NCBI RefSeq assembly: GCF_001021045.1
Contig: NZ_CP011545.1
Span: 806,001 to 870,000, forward strand
Length of the DNA: 64,000 nt
Source: Corynebacterium testudinoris
Lineage (GTDB): Bacteria; Actinomycetota; Actinomycetes; Mycobacteriales; Mycobacteriaceae
Direction: 5' to 3'
Shown here: positions 54,763 to 62,343 of the stretch, in pieces
How the letters are laid out: every line of letters begins with the position of its first letter
How positions within the stretch are numbered: position 1 is the stretch's first letter
Notes under the pieces: generated by a model
The model's input: only the letters and a program-made list of their open reading frames with translations
The model's database searches: none
What the model was told of the DNA's origin: nothing
Made by a program: the position numbers and the translations under genes

Positions 54763-54839
54763 GCCCCCATAGCCCAATTGGCAGAGGCAGCCGACTTAAA
54801 ATCGGCACAGTGTCGGTTCGAGTCCGACTGGGGGCACCA
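54763..54839 (+). tRNA. tRNA-Leu (anticodon TAA), CCA encoded
   Basis: Clear cloverleaf: acceptor GCCCCCA/TGGGGGC plus A-CCA, anticodon stem GCCGA/TCGGC with loop CTTAAAA (anticodon TAA) and T arm GTCGG-TTCGAGT-CCGAC. The variable region is short, unlike the long arm of most leucine tRNAs; only 77 nt with CCA. TTA codons are rare in this GC-rich genome, as in other actinobacteria. Confidence 0.92.
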
Positions 54840-54856
54840 ATTTTTCGGCCAGACAC

Positions 54857-55468
54857 CTATGCGGTGACGATCTCACCGTTGGTTGGCAGGAAACCGTTGA
54901 AGGTCATCCGAACGGCGTTTGCGTGTGCGATGTGGGGATCGTCAATCGCCTGGATGTGGAGGTGGGGCTCGGTGCTGTTGCCGGAGTTGCCGCAACGACC
55001 AATCGCGTCTCCGGTCTGCACTTGGCAACCTGGTTCGACCTCGATACTGCCCTGCTGCAAGTGGCATAGCGCGACGAAAGTGCCGCCACTGTCGATCAGT
55101 AGATGATTCCCGGCGAGTGCTACCCATCCCGCCTTCGCTCGGCGGCGCTGAGTCAGGGCATACCAGACAGAGGGCAAACCACGATAGGCCGGATGGTCGG
55201 GCTCGCTGTCGTGAACGGACACAACGATGCCATCGACTGGAGCCAGGACCCGGCGGCCGAAGCCGGGAAATTTGTCGGCTGGCTCCGGCCGGACGAGGGA
55301 ACTCGGCGTGACCGGTGCCGTGCGACCGGAATCGGTGACAGGCACGAAGTCGATGGCGTAAGCCGTGGCATAGGCGTGCGTACCGTGGCTGGGGACCCGA
55401 TTCGCGGGGCTATTCTGCACGAGCCAGTAGCCGGTGAAGGGATAGTTCAGATCGATGGGAGTGCTCAT
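54857..55468 (-). CDS. M23-type peptidase-like protein without signal peptide
   Basis: The 203-residue protein has LytM/M23 residues: HAYATAYAIDF (metal His/Asp), GNHLLIDSGGTFVALCHLQQGSIEV and EPHLHIQAIDD (HxH). No signal peptide or membrane segment is seen: the protein begins MSTPIDLNYPFTGYWLVQNSPANRVPSHG. M23 enzymes normally cut peptidoglycan outside the cell, so the location here is puzzling; it may act inside the cell or on another target. It lies beside an AbiE toxin-antitoxin pair. Confidence 0.75.
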   Translation of the reverse strand: MSTPIDLNYPFTGYWLVQNSPANRVPSHGTHAYATAYAIDFVPVTDSGRTAPVTPSSLVRPEPADKFPGFGRRVLAPVDGIVVSVHDSEPDHPAYRGLPSVWYALTQRRRAKAGWVALAGNHLLIDSGGTFVALCHLQQGSIEVEPGCQVQTGDAIGRCGNSGNSTEPHLHIQAIDDPHIAHANAVRMTFNGFLPTNGEIVTA

Positions 55469-55583
55469 GCGGTCCTCTCAAACCAGCCAGCGGATCGACA
55501 CAGGTGCCTTCTGCTCACTCGCTTTCACCTTCTTCCGTCATCGCCACTCGAACAACATTATGGCGACCTAAGAAAGTCCTGGA

Positions 55584-56426
55584 TTAGACCGCCGCTGCGG
55601 CGATACGTCGAACAAACTCGTTGGTCCAGGCTACTGCTTCTTTCACGGTGGGTAGGACGTCGAGTCCTTCAGCGGCTTCGACGTAAAGCGTGTCCCACTG
55701 GTCGCCGGAAGCGATCACGGGTGGCCACGGCTGTTGGCGGCGGTAATTGAAGAGCTGGATGCATGTGGCGGCCAACTGTCCGAAGTCGAGGTCTTCACCG
55801 CTGTCAAGGAGTTGGAGGTCGACCAGATCACGCGCCCGTTCGCTCCCAACGCTGGAGACGGCGTGCAGCTTCTGAGCCACCTGATGGTCCGCTCGCATGA
55901 CCGGCACGGGCTGGGGCGCTTCGAGCCCGACCTCCGTGAAAAGCTGGACAAGGTCAACGGCGAGTCGATACTCGGGTTCGTCGGCGTCGCCGAGCTCGTT
56001 GTGTCCCAGTTCGAAAATTACCGTGCACCACGACTTGCCTCGATAGTCAAGCTTAACTTCGAAAGGTTGCATGACGTACGCAGCGGGCACAGCCAGTGGG
56101 CTAGGCGCAGCTTTCTCAACCAACCTCCCGGAAAAGCCTGCCCAGCCTGCGACCAGGGACTCCTCGAAGTCACTGCGGAATCGATACAAAGGCTGGATTC
56201 GTGCGGCATCGAGGTCACGGGTGAACCGCGTGAGGAGCCCGTAGCGCAGCGCCATCGAACTACCTCCCTTAACCGCGCCTTCAGGCAGCATCTGACTGAC
56301 CACTACTAACGCCATCGCGGTTCGGCGTCGCAAAGCCAGACCATCGTCGCCTTCTAGATTCCGGACACGTTGCTCCAGGGAGCGCACGTTCGTGGGGCGC
56401 TGTCGTAGTTCATGATCGCAGCCCAT
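55584..56426 (-). CDS. AbiEii/AbiGii-type nucleotidyltransferase toxin
   Basis: The 280-residue protein has the nucleotidyltransferase core typical of AbiEii: VKGGSSMALRYGLLTRFTRDLDAARI (the GS...D-x-D-like pattern). Then LDYRGKSWCTVIFELGHNE and RADHQVAQKLHAVS...RARDLVDLQLL follow, matching the family's conserved lysine-His segment. AbiE toxins block growth, apparently by nucleotide addition to tRNA, and some abort phage infection. Its start overlaps the end of the antitoxin gene by 17 nt. Confidence 0.85.
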   Translation of the reverse strand: MGCDHELRQRPTNVRSLEQRVRNLEGDDGLALRRRTAMALVVVSQMLPEGAVKGGSSMALRYGLLTRFTRDLDAARIQPLYRFRSDFEESLVAGWAGFSGRLVEKAAPSPLAVPAAYVMQPFEVKLDYRGKSWCTVIFELGHNELGDADEPEYRLAVDLVQLFTEVGLEAPQPVPVMRADHQVAQKLHAVSSVGSERARDLVDLQLLDSGEDLDFGQLAATCIQLFNYRRQQPWPPVIASGDQWDTLYVEAAEGLDVLPTVKEAVAWTNEFVRRIAAAAV

Positions 56427-56952
56427 TTCTTACTCGCTGCCACTCGGCGGTAGTCAGCAATCCCTCGCTACGTGCCTGCTTGGCAGCGTCCAGCAGCCGT
56501 TCAGTCTCGGTGCTGCCGCGGCATTCGAGGATGGCGTCAGCGACCGGCTGTGCTTTCAGCCCCTCATAGTAGGTCGTACGCCCTTGTTCTTTCTTCTGCG
56601 TCAGTTCCATGAACGATGGCAGTGCTGCACGAGTACGGCGACCGACGGCGATCTTGATCCGTCTGGGGTTTACATCGGCAAGACCGAACAAGGCCAGTAC
56701 TGACTCTCCGTGCAGGTATGCGCCCTCTCCAGCTCGCAACAGCGCCTCGGCGAATTGATCGAATGGAGTAGGCGGGATGTAGGGCACGCGATAGAGCCCG
56801 TACGCCACATTTTCCAGGCCACCACGTGCGGCGAGCTTGGGCAGTTCAACCGCAGGCACTCCAACCTCAGCCGCCTGTCGGGTGGTGACGTAGCCATAGT
56901 GGTCGAGCGCAATCTCGCGCACCACATCCCGGTACTTCACCTCGGAAACCAT
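56410..56952 (-). CDS. AbiEi-type antitoxin/regulator
   Basis: A 180-residue protein from ATG 56952 (MVSEVKYRDVV). N-terminal winged helix REIALDHYGYVTTRQAAEVGVPAVELPKLAARGGLENVAYGLYRVP matches the AbiEi_4 domain; the C-terminal half (GESVLALFGLADVNPRRIKIAVGRRTR; STETERLLDAAKQARSEGLLTTAEWQRV) fits the antitoxin domain. AbiEi proteins neutralise AbiEii and repress the operon by binding two inverted repeats, and two inverted repeats are present here. Confidence 0.85.
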   Translation of the reverse strand: MVSEVKYRDVVREIALDHYGYVTTRQAAEVGVPAVELPKLAARGGLENVAYGLYRVPYIPPTPFDQFAEALLRAGEGAYLHGESVLALFGLADVNPRRIKIAVGRRTRAALPSFMELTQKKEQGRTTYYEGLKAQPVADAILECRGSTETERLLDAAKQARSEGLLTTAEWQRVRNGLRS

Positions 56953-56987
56953 GGCACAACTATACCGAAAACGGTAGTGTTGTGCCA
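56952..56987. promoter_or_regulatory. Inverted repeat 1 at the abiE promoter
   Basis: Sixteen-base arms TGGCACAACTATACCG and CGGTAGTGTTGTGCCA (14 of 16 pair) surround AAAA and reach into the abiEi start codon. This is the expected place and form of an AbiEi autoregulatory operator. Confidence 0.7.
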
Positions 56988-57000
56988 CGCGCTCATGACG

Positions 57001-57025
57001 TCGTTGCACGTGAAGTGTGCAACGA
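57001..57025. promoter_or_regulatory. Inverted repeat 2 at the abiE promoter
   Basis: Nine-base perfect arms TCGTTGCAC (57001-57009) and GTGCAACGA (57017-57025) surround a 7-nt loop, 14 bp upstream of repeat 1. The sequence is related to repeat 1 mainly in its TTG/CAA content. It could be the second AbiEi-binding site. Confidence 0.55.
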
Positions 57026-57083
57026 TCCAGCTTCACCCTTGGTGGCGGTTCGAGGCGCGGTCGATGTCTCCCTGCCCGTCGAC

Positions 57084-58685
57084 CTACTTGCCGAACAGGG
57101 CGTAGATCAAGGTAGCCAGCCCGACTATGCCGAAGACGAAACTCGGCAAGTACTGGAGCAGGTTCGATCCTAGGGACGATCCGGCAGGCTTTTCAGGAGT
57201 GGGCTCGGGTGCTGTGGTCCCGGGAGTCGTCGTCACAGGCGTGGTGGTTGTCGGGGCCAGCTGTGGGCACACGGAGCTGATCGTCGTGTCGCCGACGGCG
57301 AAGTAGGCGCCGGTGTAGGCGTAGTCGGATTCGCCGTTGGTGAAGGTGGTGCGGTTGTTGAAGTCGACGTAGTACAGGCCGGGGGCGGTGAAGCTCATGG
57401 CGGTGTGCATGTGGGTGCGTTCGACGGAGGTGATGACGGGGACGGGGTCGCCTGAGTCGAGGAGTACGCGGGCGCCGTCGATGGAGTCGGATTGCCAGGC
57501 GAGGAAGCGGCCGGGTCCTTCGACGGAGGAGATGGAGGTGGTGACTCCGTCCTTGACTTTGCTGTAGTCGAAGTTTTCGGTGCTGAATCCGGGCCAGACG
57601 AGGTCTTCTTGTTGGATTTGGGGGAGGGTCCACAAGGTGGTGCCGGGAGGGCCGGCGACGCGGAGGGCGTTGAAGGAGGGGGAGTCGGGGAGGGTGAACT
57701 TGGTGGAGTCGGGGACGGGGATGACGGCGCGGTAGTTGCGGATGTCGCGGGGTGTGCGGGGGTTGGTGGTGTCGTGGATGTGGGAGCGGATGGCGCCGTC
57801 GCTATCAAGCGTGGTGGCAAAGTCGATGTGACCTGGGGCTAGGCAGATGGCGTGTTCGGCGGATGGTGGGGTGGCGGAGCCGGCGGAGGGATCAACGGTG
57901 GGGGTTGAGGTGGGCGCGGTGGGTGCCGTGGTGGGGACGGTATCGGCGGGGATGGTGATCTTGTTGGCGGGGGTGGTGCCGTCGGGCAGGCCGAGGTCGG
58001 TGTCGTGGCCGACGAGCCAGGGGACGGATACCTTGCGGCCGGTGACGGGTTGGCCATCGTTGGTGACGGCGGTGGCTTGCCAGGTTAGGTTGTAGCGCCC
58101 GGGTTGGAAGAAGGTCCAGTTGATGTGGGTGTGAGCGCCGGGTGGCATGCGGATGGAGCGCTCGGTGGTGGAGGCGGAGTCCATGACGGGGGAGGCGCCG
58201 TTGGCGTCGCCGATCCAGATGACGACGCGGTCGGGGCCTTCGACTTCGACAAGGTTGAGTTCGATGGAGCGGGGGTTGATGTGTTGGGGGATGTCGGAGC
58301 TGGTGCCCAGTCCTGCCCACAGGGGTGGCCAGCCTGCGCTGTAGCGGGCGGGGGCGTTCCACAGGACGTCGCCGGGGGAGCCTAAGAAGTTGAGCATGCC
58401 GTTCTCGGGGAGTCGGATGCGGGAGACTTCGCGGCCAGTGCGGTCGGCGTCGGGGCCTAGTCGCATGGCGTAGGGCTCGGCGGGGTGGACGGTGGATCCG
58501 ATGACGACGCCGATGTCGAAGGTGTTAGCGGGCTCGTCCCACATGATGTGGGCGGTGTCGACGTGGTTGTGGAAGACGAGTTGTTTGCCGGTGACGGGGT
58601 CAGTAATGGGTTGGGTGGCGTGGGCGGGGGTGGCCATGAGGGCCGTGAGGATCAATACGAGGGTGGCAAGGATGAGGCGACGCAC
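57084..58685 (-). CDS. Choice-of-anchor M surface protein (two repeat domains)
   Basis: The 533-residue exported protein has a signal peptide (ATLVLILTALMATPAHA). It carries two copies of the actinobacterial surface-anchored repeat, about 200 residues each, each with a His-rich T-H-x-H motif (PPGAHTHINWTFFQPGRYNLTW; VERTHMHTAMSFTAPGLYYVDF). Two Thr/Pro-rich linkers and a C-terminal membrane helix (LLQYLPSFVFGIVGLATLIYALFGK) follow. Such proteins often occur with zinc or manganese ABC transporters; none is next to it. A Zur-like box lies upstream. Confidence 0.85.
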   Translation of the reverse strand: MRRLILATLVLILTALMATPAHATQPITDPVTGKQLVFHNHVDTAHIMWDEPANTFDIGVVIGSTVHPAEPYAMRLGPDADRTGREVSRIRLPENGMLNFLGSPGDVLWNAPARYSAGWPPLWAGLGTSSDIPQHINPRSIELNLVEVEGPDRVVIWIGDANGASPVMDSASTTERSIRMPPGAHTHINWTFFQPGRYNLTWQATAVTNDGQPVTGRKVSVPWLVGHDTDLGLPDGTTPANKITIPADTVPTTAPTAPTSTPTVDPSAGSATPPSAEHAICLAPGHIDFATTLDSDGAIRSHIHDTTNPRTPRDIRNYRAVIPVPDSTKFTLPDSPSFNALRVAGPPGTTLWTLPQIQQEDLVWPGFSTENFDYSKVKDGVTTSISSVEGPGRFLAWQSDSIDGARVLLDSGDPVPVITSVERTHMHTAMSFTAPGLYYVDFNNRTTFTNGESDYAYTGAYFAVGDTTISSVCPQLAPTTTTPVTTTPGTTAPEPTPEKPAGSSLGSNLLQYLPSFVFGIVGLATLIYALFGK

Positions 58686-58691
58686 GGGACT

Positions 58692-58727
58692 CCTATCTAA
58701 ATGAAAGCGATTACCATTTAAGATAGG
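58692..58727. promoter_or_regulatory. Zur-like box upstream of the surface protein
   Basis: The core TGAAAGCGATTACCA (58702-58716) matches the Zur-type consensus TGAAAATGATTTTCA at about 11 of 15 positions. The site lies inside a larger near-palindrome with CCTATCT/AGATAGG ends (58692-58727), 7 bp before the start codon. Regulation by zinc fits the His-rich protein; it is inferred. Confidence 0.45.
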
Positions 58728-58761
58728 CGGTGAGTCCCGTACTCACGACATTGGGGGTAAT

Positions 58762-59802
58762 TTACGCCCGACCCAGCTCCACCTCGATGCTGGGCCAGAG
58801 GCGATCGAGGATGTCATCCCAGGTCACCACACCAACGACCTCGCCGGGTTCATCGGCCACGCCATCCTCCGGAATGACGATCGCGACCTGCTCATTGCTG
58901 CCCCGCATGCGGTTCAAAGCCTCGGACAGGGTGGTCGCCTGCGGTAGGGTGAGGGCCGGGCGGGAGAAATTCTCCGCCGATGCGTCAGCATCGGCGAGAA
59001 GTGTGTCGCGCACATGGACGAGGTGTGGGGGATGGCCGGCTACGGGGGCGTCGATAAGCACCCGCAGATTGCCCAGCTCACGGGCACGAGCCTGGACCTC
59101 GGCGACCGTGGCCGTGGCCGGGAGGAGCTCGCGATGGGTGACGGTCTCGCCGACGGTGGCGAACTCGAGGGCGATGACGCCATCGATCTGGCTGGCGGAT
59201 TCCGCATCGAGGGCACCGGTGCTGCGGGAATGCTCAACGAGGTGGCGGAGGGTGTCCGCATCGTAGCCCTTAGCGGCGGCGCGTTCGACCGGGACTTCAC
59301 CCGCCTTGGTGACAAGCCGGTTGGCCACCCGGTTAATCCAGCTGAGCAGGGGGCGGAAGATCGTGATGAACACGCGCGCCGGGACCGCAATGAGGCGCAG
59401 GGCGGACTCGGGGTGGGCGATCGCCCACGACTTGGGCGCCATCTCGCCGACCACGAGGTGAAGAAAGGTGACGATGAAGAGGGAAAGGATGAAAGCGAGG
59501 GCATCGCCAAGCGTCGGCGAGAGGTTGAGCGCCTCAAAGGCCGGCATCAACAGGTGATGCACCCACGGCTTCGTAATCGCGCCAAGCGCGAAGGTGGCAA
59601 CAGTGATGCCCAGCTGCGCACCGGCGAGCATGAGGGTCAACTCGTTGAGGCTACGCAAAGCAGCGCGTGACGACGCCGAAGTGGCCGCCGTCTCCTCGAG
59701 ACGGTTGCGGCGGGCGGCAAGCAGGGAAAACTCAATGACGACGAAAAAGATCGACGCCAGCATCACCGCGAAGGTGACGGGAAGGGCAACATACCAACTC
59801 AT
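58762..59802 (-). CDS. CNNM/HlyC-CorC family membrane protein with CBS domains (second)
   Basis: The 346-residue protein has a DUF21/CNNM N-terminal membrane part (LPVTFAVMLASIFFVVIEFSLLAARRNRLEE; a LMLAGAQLGITVATFALGAITKPW helix; VAPKSWAIAHPESA-like segment) followed by two CBS-domain halves ending ...EVVGVVTWDDILDRLWPSIEVELG. It lacks the CorC_HlyC C-terminal domain of its neighbour. CNNM proteins are linked to Mg2+ or Co2+ export. It overlaps the upstream homologue by 4 nt (ATGA). Confidence 0.87.
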   Translation of the reverse strand: MSWYVALPVTFAVMLASIFFVVIEFSLLAARRNRLEETAATSASSRAALRSLNELTLMLAGAQLGITVATFALGAITKPWVHHLLMPAFEALNLSPTLGDALAFILSLFIVTFLHLVVGEMAPKSWAIAHPESALRLIAVPARVFITIFRPLLSWINRVANRLVTKAGEVPVERAAAKGYDADTLRHLVEHSRSTGALDAESASQIDGVIALEFATVGETVTHRELLPATATVAEVQARARELGNLRVLIDAPVAGHPPHLVHVRDTLLADADASAENFSRPALTLPQATTLSEALNRMRGSNEQVAIVIPEDGVADEPGEVVGVVTWDDILDRLWPSIEVELGRA

Positions 59803-61163
59803 GAGGTCGGGTCCTCCTCGATCAGTTCCAGGCGGACTTCGGAGGGCACGTGGCGATCAACCTCTTCCACTTTCATCCGGAGGGTTCGGACAGGAGCGTC
59901 ATCGCCCTCCAAGAAATCGGCGGGCTCGGCATCAAGCTGAATCTCATGCACCTCACCCTCCTCCACGAGTCCACCGGTGTGGGAAATCAACAACCCAGAG
60001 ATGGTCTCGAAATCACCCTGCGGCAGGTCGTGACCAATGGCGCGCTCGATCTCATCGAGGGGAGTATCGCCATCAACGAGCCACTCATCCTCATCGGTCA
60101 CGGTGATGTCCTCGGAGCCCTGGAAATCATGCTCGTCGGTCACACCACCGAGAATCTCCTCCGCCAAGTCCTCAACGGTGATGATGCCGACAAAACCGCC
60201 GTACTCGTCAATAACGCAGGCCAACTTCTGGCGGCTATTCGCCAACTCATCCACCGCATCCGGCAACGACATCAACTCTGGCACGACGATAGGCTCGCGC
60301 ATGAGCTGGGTGACGGGGGTGGCAGCGGGCAGATCGGTCGACAAGACATCGAGAAGCTCGACGATACCGACCGGGTTGTGATCATCATCGATGACCGGAT
60401 AACGAGTGTGGGCGGCAGCCATGAGAGCACGCACCTCACCAATCGTGGTCGACGGATCCACAACATCAGTGCGCGACCGAGGGACCATGGCGTGCTCAAC
60501 ATCGTGATCGGGAAAATCAAGGAGGCGATCCAAAACCAGGAACGTGTCATCGGGAAGATCACCGCTCTCACGTGACGTCGACACGATGTGCTCGAGATCC
60601 TCCGCGGTAGCCGTGGAATCGACATCCTCGACCGGCTCGATGCGCAACAACCGGAGCAACGCATTCGAAGCGACGTCGAAAAACTTGATCAACCAGCCGA
60701 AAAGCAACAAATAGACGTTGGTGGAACCGGCGAGCGCCCGCGACGACTTCACCGGAGCGGCGATGGTGTAATTCTTGGGGAAGAGTTCACCAAAAATCAT
60801 CTGCACCACCGTGGAAACAGCCAGCGCCAATACAGTGCCGACGCCGATGGACACCGCCGTGGGCACGCCAACCCCACCCAGCAGTGTGCCCAAAGACTCA
60901 CCCACCAGCGGCTCAGCGATGAAACCGACCATGAGGCCAGTAACAGTAATGCCCAGCTGCGCACCGGAAAGCATGAACGACGTCCGGTTCGTGACTGTGA
61001 GAGCAGCCTTGGCTTTCTCATCGCCCTGGTTAGCCAGTGCGCGCAGCTGAGTCCGATCGACGGACATGAAAGCGAATTCCTGGGCCACGAAATAACCGTT
61101 GGCGACGATGATCAAACCAATGAGCACGAGGCCGAGCGCCAGCGTGAGTAGTGCCGTCATCAT
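59799..61163 (-). CDS. CNNM/HlyC-CorC family membrane protein with CBS and CorC domains (first)
   Basis: The 454-residue protein has four hydrophobic segments of the DUF21/CNNM domain (GLVLIGLIIVANGYFVAQEFAFMSVDR; SGAQLGITVTGLMVGF; TVVQMIFGELFPKNYTIA), a CBS pair (AMVPRSRTDVVDPSTTIGEVRALM; LACVIDEYGGFVGIITVEDLAEEILG) and a C-terminal CorC_HlyC domain (WLVDGDTPLDEIERAIG). The paired arrangement of two such genes is common in actinobacteria. Role in divalent cation efflux is a family-level inference. Confidence 0.9.
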   Translation of the reverse strand: MMTALLTLALGLVLIGLIIVANGYFVAQEFAFMSVDRTQLRALANQGDEKAKAALTVTNRTSFMLSGAQLGITVTGLMVGFIAEPLVGESLGTLLGGVGVPTAVSIGVGTVLALAVSTVVQMIFGELFPKNYTIAAPVKSSRALAGSTNVYLLLFGWLIKFFDVASNALLRLLRIEPVEDVDSTATAEDLEHIVSTSRESGDLPDDTFLVLDRLLDFPDHDVEHAMVPRSRTDVVDPSTTIGEVRALMAAAHTRYPVIDDDHNPVGIVELLDVLSTDLPAATPVTQLMREPIVVPELMSLPDAVDELANSRQKLACVIDEYGGFVGIITVEDLAEEILGGVTDEHDFQGSEDITVTDEDEWLVDGDTPLDEIERAIGHDLPQGDFETISGLLISHTGGLVEEGEVHEIQLDAEPADFLEGDDAPVRTLRMKVEEVDRHVPSEVRLELIEEDPTS

Positions 61164-61365
61164 GGCGTTCCCCCCGCATCATTGGAGGGACGGGATGATT
61201 GTCGGGGAGGCTCCACTGGAGGGAGGTCACCTGCACTTTCTCTTAAGCTGGTCGGAGTTTAGCGCAAAGCATACCTGCTCCGATTCCATCATGGGAACTA
61301 AAGAAAAGGTTGGTACGTTGTACCCAGTAACATCCAACTCTAAGAGAACGAAAGGACTGGGTTTA

Positions 61366-62193
61366 GTGCGAAGCAGCAACCCTGTCATGAACTCCCTGAC
61401 GACCGCCAAGGGCGGCGCCCAAACCGGCGCCTTCCAGACCCAGGACTACCAAAGCCCATACTCCGGCTACGGACAGTCCCCGGCGGGCCAGACCACCGCG
61501 GGCGATCGCCCGATGACCGTTGACGATGTGGTGGCCAAGACCGGCATCACCCTCGCCGTCATCGTCGCACTGGCCGTGGTCAACTACGGCATCTCGTTCA
61601 TCAACCCGGGCGTCACCGTGCTCCTCACCATCGTCGGCGCCATCGGTGGCCTCATCACGGTGCTGGTCGCGACCTTCGGCAAGAAGTACGGTTCCGCAGC
61701 TGTCACCCTGATCTACGCGGCGTTTGAAGGCCTGTTCGTCGGCGGCATCTCCATGCTGTTCACCAACACCATGGTCGCAGGCGCAGACGCCGGAGTCCTG
61801 ATCGGCCAAGCCGTCCTCGGCACCGTCGGCGTCTTCCTCGGCATGCTCTTCGTCTACAAGACCGGCGCCGTGAAGGTCACCCCGAAGTTCAACCGCGTCC
61901 TCACCGGAGCCCTCGTCGGCGTCCTCGTCCTCATGCTGGGCAACCTGCTGTTGGCCGTCTTCACCGGCGCCAACCCCCTCCGCGACGGCGGCATGCTGGC
62001 CATCATCTTCTCCATCGTCTGCATCGGCCTGGCAGCCATGAGCTTCCTTTCCGACTTCGACTCCGCTGACAAGATGATCCGCGCCGGTGCCCCCTCCAAG
62101 ATGGCCTGGGGCGTCGCCCTCGGCCTGGCCGTCACCCTGGTCTGGCTCTACACCGAGATCCTGCGCCTGCTCTCGTACTTCCGAAGCAACTAG
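61366..62193 (+). CDS. Bax inhibitor-1/YccA family membrane protein
   Basis: The protein has 275 residues from GTG 61366 with AAAGGA upstream. A Gln/Tyr/Gly-rich cytoplasmic N terminus (QTQDYQSPYSGYGQSPAGQ) leads into seven hydrophobic segments ending RAGAPSKMAWGVALGLAVTLVWLYTEILRLLSYFRSN. This matches the actinobacterial YccA-like group. Proteins of this fold are Ca2+ leak channels or protease regulators in other organisms; the role here is unknown. Followed by a clear terminator. Confidence 0.87.
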   Translation: MRSSNPVMNSLTTAKGGAQTGAFQTQDYQSPYSGYGQSPAGQTTAGDRPMTVDDVVAKTGITLAVIVALAVVNYGISFINPGVTVLLTIVGAIGGLITVLVATFGKKYGSAAVTLIYAAFEGLFVGGISMLFTNTMVAGADAGVLIGQAVLGTVGVFLGMLFVYKTGAVKVTPKFNRVLTGALVGVLVLMLGNLLLAVFTGANPLRDGGMLAIIFSIVCIGLAAMSFLSDFDSADKMIRAGAPSKMAWGVALGLAVTLVWLYTEILRLLSYFRSN

Positions 62194-62207
62194 CCAGTTT
62201 CTCTCCG

Positions 62208-62233
62208 AACCCCCTGCCTAACGGCAGGGGGTT
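62208..62233 (+). terminator. Terminator after the Bax-inhibitor-type gene
   Basis: Eleven-base arms AACCCCCTGCC (62208-62218) and GGCAGGGGGTT (62223-62233) pair perfectly around a 4-nt loop TAAC, followed by TCGTTAT. Confidence 0.85.
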
Positions 62234-62343
62234 TCGTTATACCTAGGCACGGGTTTGGCGGCCTGCCGTGATGTCACCACGTCAAAACGGCTCCTTTCAC
62301 AGCCGGCAGAGTAGGGGAGAAGAGTCCTTTCCGGAGCGTGAAA

